DNA of 64,000 nucleotides from Cyathus striatus (Eukaryota > Basidiomycota > Agaricomycetes > Agaricales > Nidulariaceae), in assembly GCA_025738555.1 (NCBI GenBank), contig JAOVFP010000001.1, positions 6,510,001 to 6,574,000 of the forward strand. The letters are read 5' to 3'. The notes beneath the pieces were generated by a model. It worked only from the letters and a program-made list of their open reading frames with translations, was not told where the DNA came from and did not search any database. Each line of letters begins with the position of its first letter. Position 1 is the first letter of the stretch. Positions 12,164-23,897 of the stretch are shown piece after piece. Position numbers and translations under genes: made by a program.

Positions 12164-12724
12164 TAGTGTTGCCGCCGCTCCGCTCGAAAGCTGCTGAGCC
12201 GGTGAGCTGAGCCGAAATTAAGCTGGCTCTGACAGGTCCAGCTCAGCTAAGAAGCGCTTTCAGGCGCTCCCGAGCAGCTATGAGTCCGCTTAGCTGCAGC
12301 TAAAGTGACATTATAATATCCAGTATTTCCTCACTGTGTATTGTGCCCATATAAATCTTATTCACATCTATGGATATTTTAATGAGTACTGTAAGTGTTA
12401 GTAAGTGTTATATGAAGAAACTAAAGGTTTCTTTGCCTTCCTTTTTTCAGTTTTCACTATGTACTATCTTTCTATTATCGACCCAACCGCCAGATATTAT
12501 GTAAGTATATAAGATTACCAATAACAGCGCCTTTTGAGAGCCCGGCTGGACTGCAGTATACCGATTTTAGTTCAGATTCTGAAGCTATAGCTACATCTGA
12601 CTGAGCGGCTTCTGAGCCGTAGCCAGGGGAGCGAATAGACTAGAAGCAGCTCCGCTTTCAAAGCTGAGCAATTTCGTGACCCTGAGCCACGGAAGCTGAG
12701 CTAAGCCAAGCGGCGGCAACACTA
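12164..12724. mobile_element. hAT-like MITE with 8-bp target duplication GTGGGGGG
   Basis: A 561-bp element bounded by perfect 16-bp inverted ends (TAGTGTTGCCGCCGCT, 12164-12179 and 12709-12724). Both ends are flanked by GTGGGGGG (12156-12163 and 12725-12732). An 8-bp duplication fits the hAT superfamily. The interior has GAGCTGAGC/GCTCAGCT-type subterminal repeats and no open reading frame. It is inserted about 50 bp inside the end sequence that starts at 12105. Confidence 0.8.
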
Positions 12725-12821
12725 GTGGGGGGGGGTCTACAGAATAGGTTTAGTGCCATGTTCGGCAGGACGGCACGCGCGAAAGAACTGTCGGCTAGTG
12801 CTGGCTGGAGTACACCTTCCG

Positions 12822-13533
12822 AGTAAGAAATAAATCAGTAAGGCCGACTAGCGGCAAGGCCCGCTACCTGAAATTCTCTCTAATAGTTAAACATATATTG
12901 CATCTGGTTTGAACTAATTTTCATAAGAATGACATGTAAAGTTATTGTTAATTGATTGTTTTAGTGATTCCAGTCCAATTCTAGTAATCCTTAGAATTAT
13001 ACCTGTAGTTCTCAATAACTTCACTATTGTCACGGCCCGACAAAATAGCTTGGGTTTTATTCCACAGCGAATAAGGCCAATCAGTATAAAATTGATGAGA
13101 TAAAAATTTTCGTCAAAGGATGGTCCTGAACATGGCGTGAAATTTCAGCAATGCAAAAAGGAAACTTATCAGGACCTGACCACATGTTTATGCATCACAT
13201 TGAAATGGCAATTCAGGAGAACAACTATGTACACAACACATTACTTACAGTGGAGCAACTTTATCACCAGTAAAGTACTAATGCATATTCACAATATTAT
13301 AGAGCCAACAATAAAACATAATGCTTGAAAATGAAGATGCAAAATAAAAAATACAAAGGGGCTCTAAGTATCTTCGACAACACGGTGCCAGGAGAAGCTC
13401 TGAGCAGCTGGGACACGGGAATGACCGATATTTCAAGCTCGTTTAAACTCTGGTTGATGGGAGGTGTTCGCTCTGCAAAACTTGATTTTTCATCACCCTA
13501 CATAACCCTACTACCTTAAAAGGTAGCGGGAAT
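12822..13533 (+). repeat. Dispersed repeat, copy A (partner at 62283-63075, inverted)
   Basis: A roughly 710-bp sequence alignable along nearly its whole length with the minus strand of 62283-63075. Shared landmarks include AAGGCCGACTAGCGGCAAGG at the start, CAACTTTATCACCAGTAAA in the middle and ACCGATATTTCAA near the end. Both copies end CTACCTTAAAAGGTAGCGGG. CCCGCTACCT (near 12860) and AGGTAGCGGG (near 13522) are inverted to each other. Probably a non-autonomous transposon; no coding signal. Confidence 0.65.
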
Positions 13534-14460
13534 ATGACCTGTGTACTTACTCGTGTTCTGCAGGTTATTGTACTTGAAAATTCTCCGGTGCATGTTCTAA
13601 GTGTTAAATATGCTGAATTAAGTATGTTTGTTGACGTCAAAAAAATGTAAGATCATGTGGACCATATAGAGATTGTTGAAGCCATTGAGAAAGCATGAGA
13701 TGAGCACAACAGTTTAATTACAACAGCCAGTACGAACATCGACAAGCAAGTGCACCATATCATGTTTTTCTGGAAATTTCAAACATAAAAGTATGGGAGT
13801 AGTGATATACATATCACTAATACCTGTCTGTACATACTTATCTATATGGGTGCAACGACAATAAACAAAATAAAGAAGGTGTAACGGCCACTCGTACTAG
13901 GACATGTGCCTGTATCAATAAATAGGCGCATTCTATCAACACTCTATACATCATACATGACAATACATATTGTCTAGAAACTGAAAACATGTACCCACGA
14001 AAGTACTGGTACATATACTTATAAGTAAATTGTATATAACTATTAGTTTTATCAGAGCTGTAAAGCTTGGTTCATGCTAACATGTTATCTTCACTCAGCA
14101 ACAGGATCACATGTCGGAATACAAATACATTGTACATAGTCCATTAAACAAGAATTTATTATTTATATCCCTTGCTATATTCTTCCAGTTTACTTGAATA
14201 ATGCTTAGTATGTATGCATATGTGCTACATATTGTGTAAAGTAGATAATTGATAACTTACAAGTACTTGGTACTAACAGTACTAAGTATTCTGATATTCA
14301 GCACTTCAGATGAGAGGTGTGCCGAAGTGGTATTCGCTTGCGTCTTTGACTGCCGATGTAGCCGCTGTCTCGCTCGCGTGGCATGAAGAGATGTCCAAGA
14401 TCGGAGGATCTGTCACCTCTTGCCTTTCAACACTAGCGAATTAGTTGTTAAGCAGTAATG

Positions 14461-15813
14461 CAAGAGGTGTCAGATCGTTGAATTATGGACCCGGATCTGA
14501 GCTCATCATCTCCCTGACCTAGCGCTAATTCGGCTGATACCATCATACAGCTTCCTACCTATTCTCACCGGCAGTATAACCCAGCCAGCATTCGGCAACT
14601 CGGCGCAGTGCTCATTGTCGAAACATTTGAGCGAATTTGAGCTTTAGGTGCATGTCACGAAGTAGTTACAGTTACAGCCTCTACTGCAACGCAAAGCTAG
14701 TTTAAATACAAATATTTCAATGATAGATAGATATCTACAAGTATATCATTAAAAAAATAGATCATGCTGATGGTTACTGAGGTATTGATAGGTTAGAGGC
14801 TCGGACTGAAGAGGACTATTGTGTCGTAAATTATAGACTGTGCTTTTAGTATCACATGTTAAATAAGGTATATACATTTGTGTATGAATATTTTGATTTA
14901 TTCGAACCCTTTGAGGAGATTCTTCTTGCAGATTGCGAGTGGTATGGCATTGGTGGGATCGCCTCACATCACATTCTGATCTGGATGTCATTGAGTTGCC
15001 TTTATAATCCTCTGGAACCCCAAGCTTGACCTGCTCATGAATTTGTTCCTAACTTGGGTGGACTTCACATTTCGAAAGATCTTGTGAAGGGCTCGTACAT
15101 CCTGTGTACTTACCATACCCATTAATTCCTTCCAAGTAAGCTTATGCGCTCATATACTTTTAAGAGACTTCATAGCATTATGATACTATCATGATATTTC
15201 AGTTACATGAGAGAAAGTTAATACATTATCTGAAATTTTACGTGTTCATGTAGTTTCTCCATGTCGTTGGGCTTCTGTATAAGCTGAGAATAGCTAAGAG
15301 TTTTGCGTTGCAGTCGAAATGAGTGGCGGCTTGCGTATTCCATCACAGCACTTGCTTTACTGATGGCATCCTTACATGGCATACATGTGCCGTCGTAATT
15401 AGAAACCCCAATAAAGCGGTGAGAACAGATGCTGATGATAGATTTGCATGAATCAATACTTATAATGTCATATTGCAGAACATTATTAATGCATGTATCA
15501 TGAAACTGCTCGAAAGATTCCTTATAACCAGGGATAAAGCTGTATGAAATGGAACTTGGATTTGAAGAGCGAGAAGTATGAGACAGCGGAACATTACCAG
15601 TATGTACACTAGATACAAATGAAGTCTCGCATAGTGGTTGAATTGACGAAGATGCGACGCGTCAAGAAAGACGCGTTGTTGCTTGGGTCGGAGATTCAAA
15701 CTAAAGGGCCAAACAGCTTTGTTTGTAAATTGTTTGCTACAGATTGAGGGGTGGGTGGGTGGGTACCCCCTCCGTGGGAACTGGTACGAGATCGGGGAAT
15801 CTGACACCTCTTG
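14461..15813. mobile_element. Non-autonomous hAT-like element with 8-bp target duplication CAGTAATG
   Basis: A 1353-bp element. The left end CAAGAGGTGTCAGAT (14461) and the inverted right end (to 15813) match perfectly over 15 bp. Both sides are flanked by CAGTAATG (14453-14460 and 15814-15821). The end sequence is related to the 11467/14422 ends (GTGACAG versus GTGTCAG), so the same transposase may have mobilised them. No transposase-like reading frame inside. Confidence 0.8.
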
Positions 15814-15968
15814 CAGTAATGTCTTAGATCCTTGATGAGAAATTAGTAGAATTAGTTCCCGATCTCCATCAGCGTCAATATGAGTTTGGAAAACTAAATA
15901 AAAGAATAAAATAGTGTATTAATAAAATGGATTCGGCTGCGACTTTAGCGACATAGGGCCGGTACCAT

Positions 15969-17349
15969 CTAAAACATATTGAAATCCTCCAGCTCAGCAT
16001 GGCTGGAAACTAGCATAGGTGGGAGTTCGACTTCGCTTGGAGTTCGTGGTATAGCCTGTTGAGGGATGTAGTGATCGGGTACCGTGAACTTGAACTGCTG
16101 GAAATTCATGATAAGGCGACAAGTCTGTCAATGTCATTCAAAAATGAAACGTTATCTATATGTATACAGCAAGCTTACAGTAAAGGAAAATAAACAGTTG
16201 GGCCAGCTGCGACAGAGATTAAGCGGAGGCTTTTAACGTAAATAAAACCCACACACGCGTATACAACGAAAGGTCGAGCCAGCTGCTTTGCAAAGGAATA
16301 AGGTACAATTATAGACATAACTGCTGTTTTATACAGAAGATCAAGTTATTGATAGCCATCAATGTTTGGATAAATAACTTACCTGACACTATCGTGAAAG
16401 CCCAGAAACCATCGCGTAGTACAAGTTTAACGATTCTGACATCGACGTCGGTACGTCCTGCGCGTCTCCCCGCAATTGTTAGAACAGCGACAATAAGTTG
16501 TACAAGCATCATTCCTGCTCTGAGCTGCATATCGACTCAGCGTTTCAAAGCTTATATAATTTTCAATGCTCACGCGAATATAAAAGATTCGTATGGTGCA
16601 ATTATAGCGTTGCAAATTATATCAAATTGCAAGGCGGGAACGTTTCGAGTGGCCAGGGTGCTTGTGAGAGCCACCTCAAAAATAAATAAACTGGTCAAGC
16701 ACCAGCCTATGATCATTGACTGATTGTACAACGCATATACTGCCCAGGAGTTAGTATGCTAGATCAAGAAGCCCACTCAAAACAGCAAGATTAAACCAAC
16801 CTCTCAGCATAAGAACAATTTCCATTGCGGAAAATAGTAGTAAAAACGAAATGTTTTGGAAAATGTACCAGTCGAGACATGTTGAAAATGTGGCTGGAAG
16901 GCGTGTATGGATCTTTGCAAGTATTAGATTATTGGATCTGTCATTCGGATGGCCATTTCATTGAGTAAATGCTTAGAATGACCGGGGGAGGTGAACTTAC
17001 ATCTGGTATAATAACCCGAAGTATCGCGAAAATAGGTACATTGTCTTCACATTAGTTATTGGGCATCTTTTGAAGTGTAGAGTTAGTAGTTTACGATAAA
17101 TCGGTGTCAATTGAGGAGGGATTACGTTCGTACCTCCATATGTAAATAAATTCGTAGGGGAATGTGAAAACATACTCCAATGAAATAAATATAAGCGCTG
17201 AAACTATCCAAAGGAATGAACGAGTAAGCAGAAAAATAATTGGGAAGGAACTTACGCGTCCAATACTTCTCTTCCCAGTATCGTGCCACAATAATTGGTG
17301 TTGTGTACTGATGATGCAGAACGGAGGAATCAAATTCGAACGATGTCAT
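15969..17349 (-). CDS. DUF6533-like multi-pass membrane protein, array copy 5
   Basis: Unknown-function membrane protein, apparently intact. The start at 17349 gives MTSFEFDSSVLHHQYTT and ARYWEEKYWTR. Exon 2 reads IFISLEYVFTFPYEFIYIWR, and exon 3 is CPITNVKTMYLFSRYFGLLY. Exon 5 has VYALYNQSMIIGWCLTSLF, then FDIICNAIIAPYESFIFA. Exon 6 is MLVQLIVAVLTIAGRRAGR, then LVLRDGFWAFTIVSG. Exon 7 contains VPYSFAKQLARPF. The last exon is TCRLIMNFQQFKF, ending TPSEVELPPMLVSS and DFNMF, then TAG at 15969. It is the probable parent or sister of pseudogene copy 3. Confidence 0.75.
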
Positions 17350-17834
17350 GCTAACGCGGGTTGAGGAACGCTAACGAGAGCGCGATTTTCTATGGTAAAA
17401 CTTGTGAAAATAGAGGGGATGTGCAAAGGAACGTATGTGTAGGTGACCGAAACAAAGCGAAACAAGGGCGTGCAAAGTAAGCCAACTATTTATGAAGTCT
17501 TGTAAGCAGGGTCGTTAGTGTGGATAACGTAATACCTACGTACATGGATGATCGGACTCATCATTGCGGAGTCAACAGAAACTCTATTTATTTTGGTAGG
17601 GAGCGGCGGAAATCGGTTTGTTCAAGGTTTCTTCCTGTGTAGCAATTTGCTCATTATATCTTTTACATCGTCATGTTAGAGAAAAATATGATCGTCGACG
17701 AAAGCTTTCGTGGTTTGAATACTAAAGTATCGGAGACAACTGTGAGTATGTATGCTCGTACATCCGAAGCACATGATATAAATATGTATCATGTAACATC
17801 CTACGGTTTGAAAAAGGATTGCATGTTGATATGT
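17350..17834. other. Spacer between array copies 5 and 6
   Basis: Presumed promoter region of copy 5. A short plus-strand frame at 17673-17858 has no support. Nothing else is seen. Confidence 0.5.
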
Positions 17835-19197
17835 TCAGAACAGATTGTGATCCTCTAGTGAAGTGTTGCTGGAGAGTAAAATAGCTGTAAGTTTTATTTC
17901 GCTCCGATTCTGAGTACCATCTTGCGTGGGACTACAGTGATCAACAACTGGAAACTTGAGTGTATGTAAGTTCATGATTAGACGACATGTCTGTGAATAA
18001 TTAGTTATAAGTCGGAATATGGAAATCAACGAGATATCCTACTATAAAGGATAATAAAGAGTTGGGCCAACTGCAACGCTAAATTAGCAGGGGATACGAC
18101 ATTAAGAATCACGCGGCACCTACGCGAAGACGATATATGGGCGAACAAGTTGCTGTGCGAAAGTATAAGGTATGGCTAGGGAAATCAGTGCTTTTAAAAA
18201 CATTATGTTACGCATACTCGGAGATTCGGGATTTACATACCAATTACTACCGCCGAAACCCAGATTCCATCGCGTAGTACAATTGTAACTATTCTCGAGT
18301 TGATAGCAGTTCGTCCAGTATTCCGTCTCGCAAAAGTAAGAATAGCTAGAATCAGTTGAAAGAGCATAATACATGCGTTGGAAAAAGGCTATGGAGGTAG
18401 CAAGACGAATGAAAGTTCAACATAGTGCTTGCTTACGCGAATATAAAAGATTCATGTGGTGTAATCACACTGATGCAAATGACGTCGAAATGCAGGGTTG
18501 GTAGGTTTCGTGTGTCAAGTATGATTATGATAACCGCGTGAAAGATAAAGAGCGCGATCAAGCTGAATCCGACCTTCTTTGACCGATAGTACAACGCATA
18601 TACTACAAGCTCAGGTCAGTAAAATAACAAAGATAAAATCAACTAATATGCACCTCTCAGCATAAGAATAGCCTCCATGGCAAACAACAGAAGCGCAAAG
18701 GAGGCACATTGGAAAATATACCAATTGAGGCATGTCGCTGACAAGACGGGAAGGCGAGATTGCATCTTCATAAGTATGATTAGATTAATTCTTTGCTCGA
18801 TGGTCATGTCTTGCTACGGGAGTCCCCCGGAAGAAGAACTGGGGACATACAGCTGGAAGAGCAATCCGAAATATCGTGAAAATAGATACAAGAGCTTAAC
18901 CTTTGTCATGGGTTGCCTGCCAATCAGATAATCATTTAGTGACCACAATATTACTGTCGAGAGAGCTTATTTTACCTCCATATACGATCTAATTCAAACG
19001 GGAGCATGTATAAATGCTCCCATATAAGAAACACACATGCAAACATTGGTGAGTGTAACGCATGAAAAGGCAGAACTGAGTTTAGTAGGTTTCTGAATGT
19101 ACTTACAGGTCCAGTACATCTGTTCCCGGTATCTCACCTCCATAATCGGAAAAGAGTGATGATATGAATCAGAAAGATAGAATGCATCCACCATCAT
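17835..19197 (-). CDS. DUF6533-like multi-pass membrane protein, array copy 6
   Basis: Unknown-function membrane protein, apparently intact. The start at 19197 (or the next ATG at 19194) gives MMVDAFYLSDSYHHSFPIME, then RYREQMYWT. Exon 2 ends LPFELDRIWR. Exon 3 is QPMTKVKLLYLFSRYFGLLF. Exon 4 has LNWYIFQCASFALLLFAME. Exon 5 reads VYALYYRSKKVGFSLIALF and FDVICISVITPHESFIFA. Exon 6 contains LILAILTFARRNTGR and VLRDGIWVSAVVIG. The next has IPYTFAQQLVRPYIVFA. The last exon TCRLIMNLHTLKFPVV ends LEDHNLF. The tail lacks the ELPP motif of copies 1-5, so it is a more diverged member. Confidence 0.72.
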
Positions 19198-19622
19198 AGA
19201 TTTGAAGCCAGCGAGAACGCAGCCAGTGATGGATGGATGAAAAATACGACAAAGGAAGAACGATTGAAGAAACGCGACTTTCTAAGGTGCGCAATGGCTT
19301 GCGCGTGTATTACTGCTTACATAGACTTGAGTAGGTATCCAGCCCGGTGCTTGTTGTTTCAGGGTTGTTGCCAGTACTACACCATAATACACGTTGAACA
19401 CACGTACTTATTCAAACGCCCTTTAATAATCAGGACTCCATCTCGCTGGGAGTTCATTATACTATGACGATAATAATGCTTATTCAATCCAAGCTCAATT
19501 GGGAGGGGGGAATAAGGAGTAGGACAAGTACATATTAGTGATGACTTCAAACTCGTACGATATACAGAAGTTCCTCTTGAAAATACAACAAACATGAAAT
19601 GTGCTGTAAAGCATGCAGAAAA
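19198..19622. other. Spacer between array copies 6 and 7
   Basis: Upstream region of copy 6 and 3' flank of copy 7. No feature is recognisable; open frames here are short and on both strands. Confidence 0.5.
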
Positions 19623-20970
19623 TTAGTCAGGCTCTCGCTCGCATTCCAATCGTGAATTATATCTATTGCTACTTCCCAGGGTAATACTGGTTAAACCAGG
19701 TTGCGAGTCTGTGTGGAAGTCCATCGACATATCAACAACGCTGGTGAATTGAATTGAATAGTCGGAGTTAAGGGGGAGGCGTTGCATATTTATGATCAGA
19801 CGGCATGTCTGAATAGATAAGCGTTATGGGTACCACTATAGTTAAATGGAGTTAACGAAGAAAAGACATACCGCAGTAGATAAAAGCACGGCAGGCCATC
19901 TGGAATAAGTACTATTTAAGCCGGGGAAGGAGGGAGCTTATGAACGACATACCCGAGGACGAGATGAGGTCTTGCGATTTCCGTGTACAAGGAATAAGGG
20001 ACATTGACGGAAAGCATAGCTTCGTATCTTATATCAGTTATTGTCCTCAATCTGATAAAAGGATTCGAAGTACAGATGACAAGTACAAAAATCCAAGCTC
20101 CATCGCGTACAATCAGCTGAACGATTGGCATACGGCCAAAGCCAACCTTCCGCCGAGCAATGGTCATAAAGAAGAGAACGCAATGGGTGAGCACCACAGA
20201 ACTCCTATCAAAAAGTCAGCCTAATGAAGATTGATTAAAATGACGTCTCGTACGCGAAGTATATCACATCATAGGGGGTTTTAGTAACATTGCAAGCTCC
20301 ATCAAATGGTACAACAGGAACCGTGTGCGATGAACACGCACACACGAGGACGGCTTCAACGAAGAGCATGCCTATGAAGGCTGCAGCCACTTTCCAACTT
20401 CGATTATAAAGAACATACACTATATAGGAATAATCAATGGTGTCGTGTAATGAATAGTATGCGAGGGTTACTTACCTCTAAGCATCAATATGAAGTCTAA
20501 CGCCGCCAGCATGCTGCACGACAATGCAGTTAAAGCCTGAAACATAATCTGACACTCCTCTCGCGCTACTGGTAGCGTTGAAAATCTACCCAGTACAAAT
20601 ACATTGTTGATTCTGTGACAGCATACAAGCGTAAGCCTTAACCATAAAGATTAGGAAAACACGCACATAAGAGAAATAAGCGCAATATATCTAGAGAACA
20701 AGTACACAGCTTTAACGAGTGTGAAGGGTCTTCTACAATATGCGGGGTATCAGTGCAAAGCTAGCAACAAAACCACTTTAACGACTCACATCCAAATGTA
20801 TTGGTATTCATCACCGCATGTTAGAAGATACTCCCAAACGAGAACAGTAAGAGAAGAAACTACAATCTGTCAATTCTTGTCTAATGCGGCCAATTCAGTA
20901 TCCACTTACGTGATGAGACGTTGCGAATAAAGGCGGAATAGTGCACCGGAGAATTCGCTGCTATCTCCAT
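19623..20970 (-). CDS. DUF6533-like multi-pass membrane protein, array copy 7 (divergent)
   Basis: The most divergent array member, with the same exon order. The start at 20970 gives MEIAANSPVHYSAFIRNVSS. Exon 2 is IVVSSLTVLVWEYLLTCGDE, then YQYIW, the best DUF6533-like match of the seven because it keeps the acidic DE before the YIW. Exon 3 reads RPFTLVKAVYLFSRYIALIS, and exon 4 ends LDFILMLR. Exon 5 is VYVLYNRSWKVAAAFIGMLF. Exon 6 contains FFMTIARRKVGFG and LIVRDGAWIFVLVI. The last exon is TCRLIINMQRLPL with a long polar tail to TAA at 19623. Appears intact. Its position at the end of the array and its divergence suggest an older copy. Confidence 0.7.
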
Positions 20971-21775
20971 CTTTGAATGGCAGAACAGGGTAGCAGACAG
21001 TACAGTCAAGGGAAGAGGCAACCACGACCAAGCATGGAAAGTAAAAGGTAGATGAGAGTAGCAATGAGAGTGCTATTCCAGGTCAGAGAACCTCAACCTC
21101 AAAGGGGGGAGGGAGCCCACACAGCGCAATAAACTCCGCTCTAGCATGCAAGGTGCATGTCTAATTACCATCCCGGCGCAAATTGGCCCCGTCTTTCGCA
21201 GATCTAAACCTTGGATCGACCACAGTTTAGGTGGAGTTCTAAATACAGCCCCAAGGTACCTGCTTCGAGGACAGTTTCATTCAAGCTCAGACAACGGCAT
21301 TGCAACTTGGCAATGTTGGCATCAAGCATCACGCTGAATCATGTGGAAAAAGCTATTCGGATGCTTTCCCCGCACGAAAAGCAATCACATACTGAGACAA
21401 GTGGTACACCATGTGATGCTGTCGACGTCGTTTCATTTCGCCACATATTTTTTTCTTTTCAGTGCCTGTGAGATCAACATTTCCATATGGGAATGTAAAA
21501 ATAGCAACCCGGTCACCAGGTCAACGGTTGTGTATTCCAGCATTTTCATAGCAAAAGCCTGAGTCTTATGACTCCTAGCAGAGGGAATACACTCTACACA
21601 AAGCAATTTTTTCCGTCTATCATTACAACATCCATGAGAGCAGGCGCAAATGCTGAGAGAGTGATGGACAACCAGTCCTATGAGTCAACTATGAGTAACC
21701 GGAAACATCGGACAAAGCGGGAGGGACGGGATGTAAACGGCAAACATGGCGCTACCTTGCAAAGTGTTAACTTGT
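20971..21775. other. Intergenic spacer between copy 7 and the FMO-like gene
   Basis: Several overlapping short plus-strand frames (21146-21855) lack motifs and are not consistent with splicing into a known protein. I see no gene, repeat or RNA here. Confidence 0.5.
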
Positions 21776-23897
21776 TCAAGTACTACCCACAGCCGCTCTT
21801 TTCGCTCTTCTCTCCTCACTCAACGTCGACAGCTCGCTTAGATCAATGGTCTTGAATGGCCAGGTCAACCAGTTACCCCCACTACGCAAGCTAGGAAGGT
21901 ACAAATCATCCAGGAGTTGATCCACAGCTTGAGGCCAACTGTAACAGCAGTTCACTAGTGACCATCGGGAGATGGAAAGGTACTCACTTCCAGAAAGGCA
22001 AAGCAGCACTATAGCTCTCGTTAGTCCAAGCCCGAATATCGCTTCTTCATCCAAGCAGCATTACGCGCAGCTTCATACAAGGCCTCCTCCGCATTCGACG
22101 GTAGCCGCATCCGCTCTCCGATGAAGTAGGCCGAAATCCAGTGCGCTACAACTTCGCACGTGTACCCGTTATTAGTCGAAAACTAGTCTCACTTTTCAGC
22201 ACATAACATCGCATACAGTATCTAATAAGGAACTTACCATGGCACCATTAACTGCAAAATCTCTACGGGCAATGCTCTTTGCAGGTACGATTCCTCGGTA
22301 AATCGAAGAAGCCCATAACTCATTCTCCACATGCACAGTAGGAGGGTTAGCCAACGATGCATAATTCCAATCATCAGAAACCTCTATATCCGGTGGGTGC
22401 CTATCAATCCCCAGCTCAGACGCAGTAGAAGCTATACCCACAATCAGTACCTACATACCTCACCGAACAAAAAACGCAAACGCACCATCAAATATCTTTC
22501 CCCACGAAGAAGTATACCCCGTACACAGAACAACAACATCAGCAGGAACATTCCTCCCATTACTCAACAGCACCGAACGACCATCAGCTGCATAGCCTTC
22601 TACATGAGCAGGCGCAATGACCTTAATCACACCCGCATTCACAAGGGCATGAAACCCGTTCGGCCGTCCTGCACCTTCATCATTTGTTAGTATCGCCCAG
22701 AATAGAGAATGTGCTCGACGTAATGGCGATTCAGGCGGAATTTTGAAGGTGTTGAACTGCCGGGGTCTGAGTCACTAGAGTCGTTGATAGGTGGGATGCT
22801 CACGTACACCGGTCTGAGTGATATTATCCCACAGGAAATGGACTATCTTCGCTCCTAGCCATGTACCGTGTAAGAATCGTCTGTGTGGTGTGCATTAGTA
22901 CCAGTGTGAAATGGAAAAGGATGAGACGCACTCTAAGCGAGTCCGCAGTTCGATATGAGGAGATATGATGGGTAAGAATCGACTTTTTCGAATGAAGGCT
23001 GGAAGTGTGATTGGTGTTCCTAGGAAGGCATCCATCGTATCGAATACGACGGTCACCTTCCTGCCTTCGTTGGCCAAATATGACGAGATGCTATGTACAT
23101 CACGTTAGCTCGAGGGATATGCATATATCGAGAAAGACAGACTCTTGAGCTGACTTTCCACCACCGACAACCACAATGGATCCTCCATCCTTCCCAGCCG
23201 CAGAAGCCTTCACTCTACCCAATACATCTCCCACCCGCTCCCCAAATTCGTTAGAGTGGAGTACCAAACCACGAAATCCAGCACGTTGCATAGAAGTCAC
23301 AGAAAGACTAGGTGGAATCCTCGGAGCACTGCATCCCTAAGAATAGAATTAGACTTTCATATAATTAACATACACGGTACGAGTGTGTGATGACTTACAC
23401 CTGTACACACGACCAGTTTATCGAACTCGAGGTGTTCATGGGGCCCAGTGGTCAAGTTCTCGACGTTGATGACCCATGGTGCTTTTTCCCTCTTCTGATT
23501 GACCATACTTCCGTCCTGAGCCTGAGCCGGATCTTGTCTTTGAGGAAGGCGTCGGCGAAGGATTCCATGTAATTGCACATATCTTCGCCTGAAAGACGGC
23601 CTCCTGTAGGATTTATAGGCGGAGGCATGGGGAGGCTGGAGAACCTGAACTCCCCATAGACACTGGGACGGATAAGTTACTGACATGAAAAGTGAATAAG
23701 TGTGCTATGAATACGCACTTGTTGATGGTAAGCCCAGGATAGATCCTCTCCCTCGCCCAAACGCCTCCGACCGATTTATCCCGCGTAATAAGCTGCACGT
23801 TCGAAAACCCATCTTGAAGCAGCGTATAAGCCGTTATAAGCCCAGCTGCCCCGGCACCTATGATTCCTATACGTTCAGGCCTTTCTTGAACTTCCAT
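21776..23897 (-). CDS. FAD-dependent flavin monooxygenase-like protein (two apparent frameshifts)
   Basis: Family of FAD/NAD(P)-binding monooxygenases that oxidise small molecules. The start at 23897 gives MEVQERPERIGIIGAGAAG, the FAD GxGxxG fingerprint, and GGVWARERIYPGL. Later exons hold LEFDKLVVCTGGCSAPRIPP, the NADPH fingerprint SIVVVGGGKSAQ and VVVLCTGYTSSW. The C-terminus reads NESYSAALPFW, WPQAVDQLLDDL and RSGGNWLTWPF. About 600 residues, usual for the family. Two frame breaks are seen. One is at the T-run 23482-23486, between RTEVWSIRRGK and APWVINVENL. The other is near 22021-22030, between KKRYSGLD and NESYS, where the frame would hit TAA at 22021-22023. Either this is a pseudogene or there are assembly errors (the first lies in a homopolymer). 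Confidence 0.75.

Larger units (their letters stand above)
11467..14422. mobile_element. Candidate composite or rearranged hAT-like element with long inverted ends
   Basis: The left end at 11467 (CAAGGGGTGACAGATCCTCC) and the right end at 14422 (inverted CAAGAGGTGACAGATCCTCC) are alignable for roughly 100 bp inward, sharing CCGATCTTGGAC and TGCCACGCGAGC. A third copy of the outer end (CAAGAGATGACAGATCCTCC) lies at 12105 in the left orientation. The 8-bp flanks of 11467 and 14422 do not match, so the span may be two or more elements that have recombined. No transposase is inside. Confidence 0.45.
11280..15968. other. Transposon-rich spacer between array copies 4 and 5
   Basis: About 4.7 kb without a recognisable gene. 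It holds a nest of non-autonomous elements: long-end pieces at 11467, 12105 and 14422, a hAT MITE at 12164-12724, a dispersed repeat at 12822-13533 and a hAT element at 14461-15813. Between 13534 and 14390 I see only A/T-rich unassigned sequence. Confidence 0.6.
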
